A stretch of DNA of 64,000 nt from Hirsutella rhossiliensis (Eukaryota > Ascomycota > Sordariomycetes > Hypocreales > Ophiocordycipitaceae). Shown in pieces: positions 1-13,270 of the stretch. Under the pieces are notes generated by a model. It was not told where the DNA came from. It worked only from the letters and a program-made list of their open reading frames with translations, and ran no database searches. How positions within the stretch are numbered: the first letter of the stretch is position 1; the number at the start of each line of letters is the position of its first letter. The translations under genes were made by a program, and so were the position numbers. The stretch spans positions 3,162,001-3,226,000 of the forward strand of contig NW_025408674.1 in NCBI RefSeq assembly GCF_020360975.1, read 5' to 3'.

Positions 1-221
1 ATATTTTAGTAAAGAACTAAGAATAACTTTATAAATACTATTTAAATTATTCTAAAATCTTATAAGAGTAATTAATAATACTTAAAGATTCTACTTAATA
101 TTTTTTAAAGTTATCTAGTTATTAAAGTTATCTTTTACTACTCTATAATCGCGTAAGTCCCTAAAATATACTTACTACCTTCCGATTACTATTAATAGCT
201 AAAGAGGGCCTTTAAGAATAG
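1..221. other. RIP-mutated AT-rich flank of element A
   Basis: No gene seen. The tract is AT-rich with essentially no CpA or TpG. Removing element A and one GATAT duplication joins it to the pogo-like remnant that starts near 15067, so it may be the 3' part or 3' flank of that minus-strand transposon. That link is inferred from the insertion geometry only. Confidence 0.4.
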
Positions 222-226
222 GATAT

Positions 227-412
227 TATAAGAGTCTTTAACTATTATAGGTTATAGGCTTAGGCTATAGCCTAAGCTATATAGTTATATATAGAGGGCC
301 GGATCCTATATATATATATATAGGCTAGCCGCGTATAAGAGAGCTCTATATAGCTTATTAATATTATCTTATAAATAGTACCTACGCCTATACCTCTACT
401 TACTCCGTAATA
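227..412 (+). repeat. 5' LTR of chromovirus A
   Basis: 186 bp, matching 14876-15061 and 36164-36349. It begins TATAAGAG and ends ATAATA, as expected for RIP-altered TG...CA ends. It holds a perfect 20-bp palindrome at 258-277 and a TA-repeat stretch near 307-322. Confidence 0.9.
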
Positions 413-3400
413 GTATAAGCTATTAACTAATAGATCTAATAGATATCTCTTTAGAGAGGGCGCCTCTCCCTTAAGGAAGTACTCCGCCCCTCCCTAGACG
501 GATAGGAAGTATCGTAGCTATCCTAAAAGCGATTAAAAGCGCGATAGCTAGCGAGAAGGATAAGGTTCTCGCTATACTAAGGGAGCCGTCTACGAGACTA
601 GCTTTAACCCCTACGGCCTCTATAACGCTAGTTATAGCGGCGATACTACTAACGCGGAAGCTACTCCCTTAGCCGACTTAGGATAGTAAGCTAGAGTCCT
701 TTTACTTCTTCCTTAGCTAGCTATAAATAAAGTTTATAACTAATAAGAAATAAGGCCTAAATAGCTATCGCGATATAGCGTAGTATTCGCTCCTTTATAC
801 GCTACTAGAGCCCTAGATATAGCGGATCTCTAGATTCTAAGATAAGGGCGGCCCTAGGGGTAAACGCAACCTATAAGACTTCTTTTAATACCTTATATAT
901 ACGTTCGGTAACGTATAGGAGCGGGAGAAGGCGTAAGATAGGCTATAGACCCTTAAGTAAAGAGATAGATAAACCTTTAGCGAATTCCTTCCTAATTTTA
1001 AAGAGACGCTCTTATAAGTAGCGGGGACTATAGTATAAGAAGATAGCGCGAAGCTTATATAGCTATAGAATTCGATTACGCTGGCCCTATAAGAGCTACT
1101 TATCCCTATAATTATACCTACTAACTATAGCGAGTATATAAGCTAGTTAATAAAAGTAGCTTAGGGCTATAAATTAACGCCGCGTTTTTAAAAGCTCTAT
1201 AAGTATACGCTATATAGCGGCGACGGGATTACCGCCCCTCCGTAAGATAAATAACTAGCTATCGATATAGATAGGGATACCTTAATATCGGCTACCTATA
1301 TAGACCGGGCTAGACGTAGTAAGAAGACGCCGTCGACTACCCCCTATACCGCCCTATACTCTAAGTAGCGGGCGAAGTAGGTAACGAGCGAGGAAATTAA
1401 GAAGAGGAAGGCTAATAGCCGCTACCTATATTATAGAGTATCTATATACTTTATATTAAAATGCCCCTTCCTTTTAGCTAAGCGGCCTATAGCGGTTTAA
1501 GTAGCGAAGATAGAACCGCTCCTTACCTTAAACGATAAGGAGGACTCCGCCCCTCTAGGCCTAGAAGAAAAAGAGTAGCTCTAGAGTAAAGATAGGCTCT
1601 AGAGCCTTAATTACTAGTACTAGTAAGGGAGAAGAAGGAATTATCCGCCTATATAAAAGAGGAGCCTACTTTAATATAAGTTATAATTAATAACTCCTTA
1701 CCTATTACTACCTTTATAGATAAAGGCTACTAGTTTTATACTATAGTTAACGAGGCGCTTATACGAGAGATATAAGTACTAGTAGAAAAGATCGCTTTAA
1801 GGCGAGTAAAGGGCGCCTTAGGCGTAATAAAGGGTATAGTAATTAAGGGTATTATATAGCTAGCTATAGAGGTCGATAGTTACTATAAGTTTATTATAGC
1901 CTATATAATCCCTTAACTAGAATTTCCCTTAATCCTCGGGAAACCCTAGTTATTATATATAGAGTTATACTCGGTTCTATACTAAAGGAAGCTATAGTTT
2001 AGGCCTACGTAATAGTAGGTCTACTATAACGACGGTTCTATAAGCGTAGGACTAGGCGTATAAGCTTTATACTTAGTATAAGAAGTCCTTACCTTTATCT
2101 TTATAAGAACTATATAATAAGTAAAGCGGGGGCAAGGCTAGGTAGCGGCTAATATAGCGGTCTATATAGTTAGCCTAGCGGATATTAATAAGGCCCTTTA
2201 GATAAAGAAGCCGAAGTCGCCCTCTAAGCTATAGTAGTAGATACTAAAGCGCTTTTACGACCTCCTACCGCTATTTAAGTCCTAGGAAGTAGATAAGCTT
2301 AACCTATATAAGCTAGGGGTAGACTATAGGATCGTACTCTATACTAATAAGAAGGGGTAGGAACTACCTATACCGTTTAGACCGCTATATAGTATATTAT
2401 ACGCGGAGCTACTAGTACTAAAGAAGACGCTAAGGGACCTCTTAAATAAGGGTTTTATTTAAGTAAGTAGCTTTAAAGTAAGAGCGCCGGTCCTATTTAT
2501 ACGTAAACTAAGGGGCGGGATATAGTTTTATTATAACTATAAGGCTCTAAATATAATTATAAAGCTAGACCGCTACCCCTTACCCTTAATCTTAGATATA
2601 CTCTATAACCTTTTAAAGGTAAAGTAGTTTACGAAGCTAGATATAAAATAAGCGTTCTATAAGGTATAGATCTTAGAGGGTAATAAGTAGAAGACAGCGT
2701 TCTATATATACTATAGCTTATTCGAGTAGCTTATAACGCCCTTCGGCCTCTTAAGAGCGCCCGCTACCTTCTAGCGTTATATTAATAACGTGCTATAGGA
2801 CTTCCTCGATAAGTTCGCCTTTATATATATAGATAATATCCTTATCTATATAAGCGGCTCTTATAAGGACTATATATAAAAAGTATAGAGGGTCCTAAAG
2901 CGCCTTTAACTTTATAGGCTCTACCTTAACTTAGATAAGTGCGAATTTAAGGTTAAGAGGGTTAAGTACTTAGGCTTTATTATCTATATAAGCGTAGGTA
3001 TATAAGCGGATCCTATAAAGATCTAAGCGATCTAAGACTAAGCGGCCCTAACTATATAGATAGGTATATAGAGCTTCCTTAGGTTCGCGAACTATTATAG
3101 GATATTTATTAAGGGCTTCTCTTATATTATAAGTCCCTTAAATAAGATTACTAGGAAATAGACCGCTTTTTATTAAGGGCTTATATAGGAAGGAGCGTTC
3201 TATACGCTTAAGGACCTATTCTCGCGGGCCTTAGTACTACTTTAGTAGGACTTCGACCGGTCTACGTTAGTTAAAGCGGACTATAGCGGCTAGGTACTTA
3301 AAGGAACGCTCTCTTAGGAGGTAGATAGGCGGAAGTAACTAGTAGCATTCTACTCCTATAAGCTAACCTTAGTAAAGTAGAATTACGCTATTTATAATAA

Positions 3401-3726
3401 GGAGATACTAGCGATTATTAGCTACCTTAAGTAATAGTAAGCGGAGCTCTAAAGCTATAAGAGCTTTAAGGTTCTTATAGACTATAAGAATCTTAAGTAC
3501 TTTATAACCCGCTAGTACCTCTTAGAATAATAAGCTTACTAAGCGGAATATCTCTTATACTTTAACTTCTCGATTAAGTACTAGCTAGAGCGGGACTCTA
3601 TAGTCTTAGATACGCTTTCCTAGAGGGATTAGGACCGGCCGATAGGAGCGGATATCGAGGCCCGGGATCTATAGCTTATCCTATAAGAAGCGCTATAGAC
3701 TTATATAGGAGCTTCCTTAGTAGAAG
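413..3726 (+). pseudogene. gag-protease-RT-RNase H of chromovirus A (RIPed)
   Basis: Plus-strand remnant of the gag-pol polyprotein. The gag-like part lies at about 500-1650. A protease motif reading FIDKGY (D-T-G-like) sits near 1717. Reverse transcriptase runs from about 2380 to 3090 and shows KTAF, then LITPFGL near 2730, a remnant of the YVDD box read as YIDNILIY near 2825, and KYLGF near 2970. The RNase H-like part follows to about 3570 and the start of integrase reaches the E1 junction. The stops are TAA/TAG at places where Gln or Trp is expected. The domain order is that of Ty3/gypsy, where integrase follows RT. Confidence 0.8.
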
Positions 3727-3731
3727 AAGGC

Positions 3732-4212
3732 TATTACGACCATAGTCTAGCGAACCGCGGGGACTAGTATATATTATAAGGATACGTAACGTAGGGAGTA
3801 AGGAATATTAAACGGACTAACGGGCTAATTAAGTTTAGAGCGACGGGTTACTTTAGCGCTCTAACGCTTTATAGCTAGGATCGTAGGATCGCTCTAGCGC
3901 CCTAGCGCTCCTAGGCGATAGGATTACTTAATACTCTCGGCGATCTAGGGAAGCTCTCGAGATATATAAGGAAGGAACGGAATACTCCTTTAGATAAATA
4001 GCTCGATAGCTTTTAATATAATTATTACGATCTCTATTACGATCTTACCTTTAATTCCGATTACTTAATTACTTAGTTATAGTCTATAGTCTATAACCTC
4101 TAACTTATTATTAACGTAATATACTTATTATTACTTAGACTACGCCCTATTATATCTACTAATATAAACCCCTTAATAGGTTTATCCCTTAAGAATAATA
4201 CCGGTCGTTATA
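3732..4212 (+). repeat. 5' LTR of E1
   Basis: 481 bp. It aligns end to end with 11127-11607, 48308-48791 and 55703-56186, with differences that are mostly C/T and G/A transitions. Confidence 0.9.
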
Positions 4213-4329
4213 CGTTAAAAGCTCTTATTTAATATAATACTACGTTACTCTAAGTAATATCGTAACTATTAATATACCTATATAGTAAGCTAGATTAACT
4301 AACTCTAGAGCTACTATATTACCTTAGGA

Positions 4330-7300
4330 TATAATACGCGAGATTATTACCCTTCGATAAGAGGTATAGTTACTTAGGAACGAAGGAGGTAACGGATAAG
4401 TTAGGGACCTTAGAGAAGTAGTTAAACTAAAATAGCTAGGACTATTTAACGGTACTTATAGCACGCTTTAAGACTTTCTTACCTAACTTAAGGCCTACTA
4501 CCGGTTTTACCTAACGAAACTTTCGAACCTAGTTAAAAAGGTACTCTATATAGGAAATTATTTATCTAGAACGGCACTCGCTTAGTTTAGACCTATTATA
4601 AGGGACTATCTTAATAACTAACTAGTATAACGAAATAGTAAAATAAATAAAGTCTTTGCTAGTTTCTAAGGATTTAAAGAAGCTATTACTAAGGTATTTA
4701 GAATAACTAATAAAGAATAAGAAGCTAAATAGAAACTTCGAGAACTCTAATAAAGGACCTTAGTATCGGACTATACTACTAAATTCCGTTAAGTAACCTT
4801 AAAACTTAAATAGGACGACGAACCTCTTATATTACGATTCTATAATAGGCTTAAAGAAGAATTTAAGGACGAGCTCCATAAGAAAATCGACTTAATAACC
4901 TATTAGACTATATTACTATAGTAGTATAAATCGATAATAGATAGTATACGCGACGCTAAGAAAAGAAATAAGGAAGAGGAAACTAAAACCCTTCTTATAG
5001 AAATAACTTTAGCTAACGCGCTAACTATAAGAAAAAGCGCGAAATATAAATAGCCTAGGTATATATAATAAATCCTAGACTAATAGATTTAAGTATAATA
5101 TAGAAAGGTAAAGGAAAGTATTTTAACTATAGAAAACTTAGATATTACTTTAAAGAATATATATAACCTTATAAGGAGAAGAAAACCTACTAGGTACTAG
5201 CCTTAGAAGGTAAGAAATACCTAAACGCTACTAATAGATAGGAACTAAAGTATAAACTCCTTAGTTAAACTATATACTATAACGACGAATATATAGTATA
5301 CCTAAGTAATAAGAACGGTACTAAATAGTTCCTAAAGCTATTAAAGAAGACCCTTATAATAATATAATAAAGGGATCCTAAAATATAGAAATAAGTTAAA
5401 TTCGTAGAACTAGAATACCCTTATCCTAAAAGAGTCTCTTAAGACTAGATTAAGAAGAATAGTAAATAATTCTAGGAAGATATATAAAATAAAAATCGAT
5501 AATAATAATAGGCAATCTATAAATAATATAATAGAAAAGATATAAATATAGCCCTTATACTTACGAAACTTAGATAATAACCTAAAGAGGAATAATAAAG
5601 TATCGACGATATAAGCTTTAAAGAATAAGAAATACCTAGAGAAACGGAAGACGAGAACGAACTTATACTACTACCCTTACTACTAAGGGAAAATACTACG
5701 ATTAAAGAATACGCTCTATACTTCGAAGAATTTAAAGAAATACTTAAAATTAGAACCTAATAAACGCCTTAAATTCTTATAGAAAACTAATAAGCTATAT
5801 TAATTCGATATTAACTAGTACTATATAAAGGAGACTACGCTATAGCTATTGCTATAGTCGATACCTTTATAGCTCTATAACGAGAATAGTAACTATAAGG
5901 AGAATTTAAAGATAATCTATAAATACTACTTACTTATAAGTACTATAAGTATATTTTATAGATATTATACGTCTACCTAGATTATATAATATACTTCTAG
6001 ATAAAGGTATAATATAATACCTTCCTAGTTAGGTTTAAGGGATAAGTACTTTCGAAACCCTACTTAAGTATAGAACTAGACTACTAGAAAATCGATTAAC
6101 GCTACCTAAACGACTAAGTTATATTATTAGAACCTAATTATAGTACGCTACTTAAATACCGCGATAATTATAGTTTATTAACGAGATATCTTTCGGAGAT
6201 ATATAAAATCTATAAATACGCTAAAATAAAAGAATAGTATAACGCTACTTACTCTAAGATATCCGAACCCTTAATCTTTTAAAGACTTATATAATAAGTT
6301 AAATATAATAAAGAAGATTATAACGAATATATATACCTAAACTATTAAGTTTATAAATACGAAAAAGTATAAGTATAGTATAAACGATATAATAGTATAC
6401 TAAAAGATTATTAGTAATATATATAAAGGCTATAAGCCGTATTTAACTAAGGAAGAATTAATATAGAAATACTATATAAAAAATAAAAAGACGCTAAATA
6501 AAAACTTAACCTTTAGTATAAAAATAAATAAAATTACGAAGTATAGTATATAATTAACTACGAAGTAGTATAATATAAATAATATAGCGTTAAGAAATAA
6601 GAAATCTTTAATTAACTATAAGAAATTAGTCTCTTAAGCCCCGATATAATACTACGCGATAAAAATATAAAGAAACGATATTAATAATAAATTAAAGAAG
6701 AATACCTAAATAAAATAAATAAGGACTAAGTAAAAAATAAGGTACGCTATCTATAAAAGGGCTATAAACTAGCACGATATAATAAGATCTAAGGACCTTA
6801 TATATAGCAATAGTAAGCTATAGCGACTAAATAGTATTAGATATTTAAATCGCGGGATATTATATATATATACTTTTAAACTATAGCGCGATAGGCAATT
6901 ACGTTTTACTTAGAGTCGTTAATCGTTACCGACTTATATAGAGATATAAGATAGATCTATATAAACTTACGAATATTAAAGGAGAGGCCTTTAACTATAA
7001 TAATAGAATTATTAATATAGAGATTAATTACCTTAATATTAATATCTAGGGCTACGACGAATAAGTTAACTTTAATATTATAGATATTAAAGAATATAAC
7101 CTTATATTAGGACTTCTATAGCTATAGGAGAGCAACCTACTAATTAACTAGAAAACTAGCTAGCTATATTAGAACGAAGATATAAGTTTCTAGGACTAGT
7201 AGATTTAAAAGAAAGTAAAACTTTACGATAATTTAGCTACTAAATAGGATAAAAGGAATAACTATTTAAGTAAATTATTATAGGCTTTAGCGATATAAAC

Positions 7301-10300
7301 GAAAATAATAACTAAACCGGCGGATATAATAAAATCGACTAATAAGACCTACGTACTAACTAATATAGCTATATAACCTAGCATCCGATATAAATAGAAT
7401 AAAGGATATAATATAAAGATTTAAAGAGTTATTGCTACTCTAAGGAAAGACCTTAAATAAATTAATAAAGAGCTTAAGTTAAGAGAAACTAGCTCTTAAA
7501 AGAAAGAATAAAGCCTATAAGATAGAATAAAGAATATCCCCTAAGAATACCGGAAATATAATAAACTCTTTAAGGAAGAACTTAAGATAGGGTTACCTAA
7601 ATATAGCTAATAGGACTATAAAATTTATCTTAAGGATAGAATAACGCTAACGTTTTATAAGATCTATAACTTAAACGAAAAGTAACTATAGACGCTACGC
7701 GACTACCTCGACGAGAATCTACGAAAAGGATATATATAAACGTTAATATCTAAAGTAAGCTACCTAGTTATATTTATTCTAAAGAAAAACGGTAAGCTAT
7801 AACTAGTTATCGACTATAAACGCTTAAATAATATTATAATAAAGGACCGAATACTATTACCGCTTATATCGGAACTATAAGATTAACTATATAGTAAAAA
7901 ATAGTTTATAGCCCTCGACCTTAAAGGCGCCTATAACTTAATATATATAAAAAAGGGATATAAATAGATAATAGCCTTTAAAACGAAATTTAGACTATTT
8001 AAATATCTAGTAATACTATTTAGACTTATAAATATACTAGCTACCTTTTAACGGATAATTAATAATATCCTATATAAATACTTAGATATCTTTATAATAG
8101 TATACCTAGATAATATCCTAATCTTCTTAAATACCCTAGAAGAATATAAAGAATACGTCTATAAGGTACTCTATATACGTTAAAATATAAAGTTACTAGT
8201 TAAACTAAAGAAAAGTAAGTTCTATATATAAGAAGTAGACTTCCTTAGATATACGATCTTACTAAGAGAGATATAAATATAATAAGATAAGATTAACTCG
8301 GTTAAAGAATAGCTAACGCTAAAGAACGTTAAGGATATATAAAGTTTCCTAGGATTTATAAATTACTACTAACGATTTATTAAAGATTTTAGAAAGATCG
8401 TAGTACTACTATATAACTTAACGAAGAAGGAAAAAGAATTTATATAAGATAATAAAGCTAACGAAGCTTTTAAATATATTAAGACTACGATTATATAAGA
8501 ACTAGTTTTAACTACCTTTAATCTAGAATAATAAATCGAACTTAAAACCGATATATTAGACTTTACTTTAAGAGTATAAATCGGATAAAAAGATAATAAA
8601 GGAAGACTATAACTAATTATATTCTATTTAAAGAAGCTATATAGCGTAGAACTTAATTACCTTATCTATAATAAAGAATTCCTTATAATTATTTAAGCTT
8701 TTAAGGAATTTCGATACTACCTTCTCGGAAGTAAATATAAAGTTAAGGTCTATATAGATTATAAGAATATCTTATACTTTATAATAATATAATAGTTAAA
8801 CGGACGATAAATCCGATAGGCCGAATACTTATTAAAATTTAACTATAAAATAATCTATAGAAAAAGAATAGAAAACGGTCGAGCTAATACCCTTAGTCAA
8901 CGAAGTAACTACGATATAGGGGCACCTATAGCGAAAGGATAGCTCCTAGAAATTAACGAAAATAGGAACTACTAGCAACGATAGCTAAATATAATATTTA
9001 AAGTATAACCTAATAACTTAATATACTAAAAGATCCTAAAATAAATAAAAGAATATAAAGTACTAAACGGATATAATATAGAATATTTAGAAGTTCTAAT
9101 ATATAAAAATAAAATCTAGATACTACTAGAATTACGAGATAAAGTTATATAAGATATATATAAGTATTTAATATATAGATACTAAGGAATCTAAAGAATA
9201 ATAGAATAGATTAAACGATAATATAACTTCCTATAACTTAAAGAAGTAGTTTAATAAGTTATTAAAAAATATAAACTTTATATATAAAGTAAAGCTAAAC
9301 GATATAAACTATATAGAGAATTATAACCGCTACTAGTACTAGAGAAACTATAGGATTCGATAGCTTTTAACTATATTATAAAGCTAATACTATTAAAAGA
9401 ACCTATAACTAACGTTAAGTATAATAATATATTTATTATTACTAATAGATTAACGAAGTATAGATACTTTTTACTATATAAAGAAGTAAGTAATATAAAA
9501 GAGCTAGTATATATATTCCTACGAATAATTATTAGTAATTATAAACTACTAAATAAGATTATCTTTAATAAAAGAAGCACGTTTATAGCTAAGTTTTAGT
9601 AAGCTCTTATAGTATAATTAAGGACGAAATATAAGCTTAGTATAGCTTATTACTTATAAATAGATAGATAAATAAAATAACTTAACTAAACGCTTAAATA
9701 ATATTTATAATACTATATTAGCTACGAATAAAACAATTAAGTTAAATAGCTACTAATAGCGTAACTAGCTTATAATAGCTTAGTTATAGAAATAACTAAG
9801 CTCTTACTAGTATACGCTAATTATAGATATAACCTAAAAGTATTTAAGGTTACTCGATAAGGACTATAAGCGGAACGAGCGATAATATAAGTAGATTAGC
9901 TATAAAAATTATATAAAGAAATATAATAAGAACTTTAATTCGTTAGAGAACGAATATCTACTTACTATAATCGGAAAAGATTATAGGGACTAATCTTTTA
10001 AGAGGGAGATATAGTCTACCTTATACGATAAAATATTAAAATAAAATAACTAAGTAATAAATTAGATTTTAAGAAGCTTAGACCGTTTAAAGTTAAGAAA
10101 ACTATTTTAAAAGTTAACTATAAACTTTCGCTACTAACGATAATATAGATATACCTAATATTTTATATCTTATTATTAAAACTAGCGCTATAAAACGCTA
10201 AACTATAAGAAAAAATCGAATTTAATAACGATTAAGAATATAAAGTAGAATAAATACTAGATATAAGAAAATAAGGTTAGTAATAAGAATACCTTATTAA

Positions 10301-10400
10301 GTAGAAGGGATACGGACTAAAGGAAAATACCTAGGAACTACTTAAGTACTTAACCTACTATAGTTCTCTACTTTAATAGTTCTACTAAGCGAACCCTTAC
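4330..10400 (+). pseudogene. E1 gag-pol with chromodomain (RIPed)
   Basis: Plus-strand polyprotein remnant. A gag zinc-knuckle-like stretch reads GKYFNYRKLRYYFKE at about 5110-5160, where Cys codons have become Tyr. A retropepsin-like part lies near 6850-7140. RT at about 7640-8300 shows LDLKGAYNLI near 7917, AFKTKF, and YLDNILIF (from a YxDD box) near 8100. RNase H follows to about 8900, then an integrase region at about 9120-10050. A C-terminal chromodomain reads EYKVEEILDIRK and later KGYGLKENT at about 10240-10390. The chromodomain places it in the chromovirus group. Numerous in-frame TAA/TAG codons make it a pseudogene. Confidence 0.8.
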
Positions 10401-11110
10401 TCGGAAATATAAGGTTACTAAGAATAGTATCTTAGTCTAATACGTCTAAGGCACTAAACGATTAAACCTTACTAATAGTAATAGTTTCCTTATTTAATAA
10501 ACGAACTAATTCGTCTTAAGAAGAACGCGTTATACTATCTTCTTTATTAATAGCTTATATACCCCGCTAAAATAACTTACTACCTTAGTCCTTTAGGAAA
10601 CGCTTTTATTTCCTAATCTAAGCTAGGCGAGCTATCGCTTCTTTTAACGCTTTTTTTACTTTCCGTTCGTCTAAATTAATCTTTTACTATTAATTTATAA
10701 TACAACGAACTAGAAAAAGAAGGAATATTAGTAAAAAAGAATAATAAGGAAGGAAAGGGATAAAACGAATAAGCGGACGCTATATTACACCTATTATAAG
10801 AACGGCCTATAGAGGTATATTCGGAACACCGATTAAAACGCTCGCTAACCTTATAAGTTAGGCCTAACTAAAAACAACGGGAGTAAGGTATAATTTTAAT
10901 ACTATAGATTTCGGTCTAGGATACTAGCTCCGATTATTAACGCGATTTATCGGAATTATAAGAATAGGATTTTTAAATATAACTAGATATACTATTAGTA
11001 GTATATCCTAAAAAGATAAAGGAATAAGGAACGATATACTTATATATAACGCGATAAGGGTATATTTATATATAGCGGCTAAGGCAGTAGGTCTTAAGGG
11101 TAAGACTAAA
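10325..11110 (-). pseudogene. antisense ORF of E1: Cys-bearing segment plus coiled coil
   Basis: On the minus strand, between the chromodomain and the 3' LTR, one frame reads through with stops only at RIP-type positions. A Cys-bearing stretch (NRCSEYTSIGRSYNRC, about 10785-10840) lies upstream. It is followed by a Leu/Lys/Arg/Glu-rich helix (ALKEAIARLA, then an IRK...KRFLKD motif, about 10600-10680) and a Ser-rich tail to about 10325. E2 holds the same frame with a better preserved ALEEVIARLARIRK. A Cys cluster followed by such a helix resembles small fungal hypothetical proteins I have seen near transposons, but no function is known to me. The start is unknown because ATG is destroyed. It overlaps the end of the sense chromodomain by about 70 bp. 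Confidence 0.55.
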
Positions 11111-11126
11111 AGGAAGGGAGGCATCC

Positions 11127-11607
11127 TATTACGACTATAGTCTAGCGAACCGCGGGGACTAGTATATATTACGAGGACACGTAACGTAGGAAGTAAGGAA
11201 TATTAAACGGACCGACGGGCTAATTAAGTTTAGAGCGACGGGTTACTCTAGCGCTTTAACGCTCTATAGCTAGGATTATAAGATCGCTCTAGCGCCCTAG
11301 CGCTCCTAGGCAACGGGATTACCTAGTGCTCTTAGCGATCTAAGGAAGCTCTCGAGATATATAAGGAAGGAATAGAATACTCTTTTAGATAGATAGCTTA
11401 ATAGCTTTTAATATAATTATTACGATCTCTATTATAATCTTACCTTTAATTTTAATTACTTAATTACCTAGTTATAGTCTACGGTCTACGACCTCTGACT
11501 TATTACTAACGTAATATACTTATTATTACTTAGACTACGCCCTATTATATCTATTAATATAAACCCCTCGATAGGTTTATCCCTTAGGAATAATACTAGT
11601 CGTTATA
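11127..11607 (+). repeat. 3' LTR of E1
   Basis: 481 bp, paired with 3732-4212 and followed directly by the duplication AAGGC. Confidence 0.9.
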
Positions 11608-11612
11608 AAGGC

Positions 11613-13270
11613 GCGGCGCTAATAAATAAGCCTTTCCTTATACCTTTACCTTAGCTTAGTAAGGAGGGATAAACTAGCCTAAGGGCGCGTATAGCGCGGG
11701 TATTCTAGGATAAGGTCCTCTAGTACTTATAGGATAGGATATTATCTCTAGACTATACCTATAAGAGCGTGCGCCGCGCTATTAAGTCCGGCGCTCGACG
11801 CCTTAATCTAAAGCTAAAACTAAAGGTATAAGTAGCTAACTATTATATCGACCTATAGGGGCATTTATATTAGCGGGGGAGACTATAAGTACCGGGCGCG
11901 CTATATACTATAAAAGCTAGGGAGAAGGATAGACCGCTAGAGCTAGATAAACGGAACGAGCTCTAAGGGAAGCTAGTCTAGCTCGTCTATAACTCTAGTA
12001 TTATAGGCTACCTAAGTAGGTAGGGTATAGTAGTAGGCCTTATAAGGGATTTCTACTAGCCCCTCCTATAGTACTACGTTCGCTACTTCCTCTATAACTA
12101 CGATATCTATAGCTATACTAAGATTTAAAGGGTATAGCTTAAAGGGCTACTTAAGTAGCTTTTAATACCTAACTAGTTTTATATATATATATAAATAGAC
12201 TTTATAATAGACCTCTTACTTATAGAGGGCGGCAACCGCTATATATAGGTAATTAAGGACTAACTTAGTAAGTCTATAGTATTAAAGCTAATACTATTTA
12301 TAGATATAGAGTCCTATATAAAGCGCTTCTTATAGTACTAGGCCCGCTTATATAGCTAGCTAGCCTTTATTATAAGCAATAAGGGATCGAATTAAACTAG
12401 CCGCTTTTAGTAGTACTTATACTAGCTACTTTAAATTATATAGCTACTTAGTATAGTATATTACTTATAGACTAACGGAGGGCTTAAGAGGGTTAACTAA
12501 GAGGCGTAGGCTTACTTATAGGCTATTATAGCCTATAACTAAGTAGACTAAGACCGTTAGCTCCTCGCGGCCTAACTTACGTTAAATAGTAAACTATATA
12601 CCTCTATTAAAATAGCCCCTTTCTTTATAACGTATAGCTTTAAACTACCCTTACTAGTTCCCTTTACTATAAATATAGTAGTAGAGTAGTATAGTAATTC
12701 GTTACTAAAGGGCCGCGCCTCTACGTTTATATAAAAGCTATAAGAGACTATAGATTATTACTAATCCGTAATAGCTACTATAGTATAAGATTAAGAGTAG
12801 CACGCTAATAAAACTAAGGCCTTAGTAGATAGGTTTATAGTAAGAGATAAGGTATAGCTAGACCTCCGTAACTATAGGTCGGTATAGCTAAAGAAGAAGC
12901 TTAACTAGCTATACGCGAAGTTTATAGTATAAAGGGTTATTAGCCTATAAGTTATAGAGCTTAATAGTCTCTTAATAAAGGTCTATAATAAGATTAATAT
13001 AGACCTCTTTTATAAAGCCTCCTTTAACCTACTACTTAAATAAGAAGTAGCGGACGCTTAACCGCCTATAATTAAGGTAAAGGGAGAGGATAAGTTTAAG
13101 GTTAAAGAGATATAGGCCGCGCGCTAGAAAAAGGTTAGTAAAGGGAAATACTAAGAGGTCCTCGTTAAGTAGCGTAGGTATCTTAACCTTATATAGGAAC
13201 CTATATATAAGTTTATATAAACTATAGCCCTTAATAAGTTTAAAGCTATATTTAAAATAATAGATAAGAA
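11613..13270 (+). pseudogene. integrase and chromodomain of chromovirus A (RIPed)
   Basis: Continuation of the A pol gene after the nested E1. A Ty3/gypsy integrase core is readable: IDFIIDLLLIEGGNRYI near 12200, ISNKGSN near 12380, YYLQTNGG near 12460. The C-terminal part with KVQLDLRNYR near 12850 comes next. A chromodomain follows, with KVKEIQAAR, EVLVK and QEPIYKF at about 13100-13230. Stops are of the RIP type. It supplied integration and chromatin-directed targeting in the live element. Confidence 0.8.

Larger units (their letters stand above)
3732..11607 (+). mobile_element. Ty3/gypsy chromovirus E1, nested in A
   Basis: 7876-bp LTR retrotransposon inserted in the pol region of A. Its LTRs are 481 bp (3732-4212, 11127-11607) with near-inverted ends TATTACGAC and GTCGTTATA, which are RIP forms of TG...CA ends. 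The target duplication AAGGC is perfect (3727-3731 and 11608-11612). The A copy at 36164 has an uninterrupted site near 39660-39680, confirming a clean insertion. E2 (48308-56186) is a close relative at a constant offset of 44576 bp across both LTRs. Confidence 0.93.
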
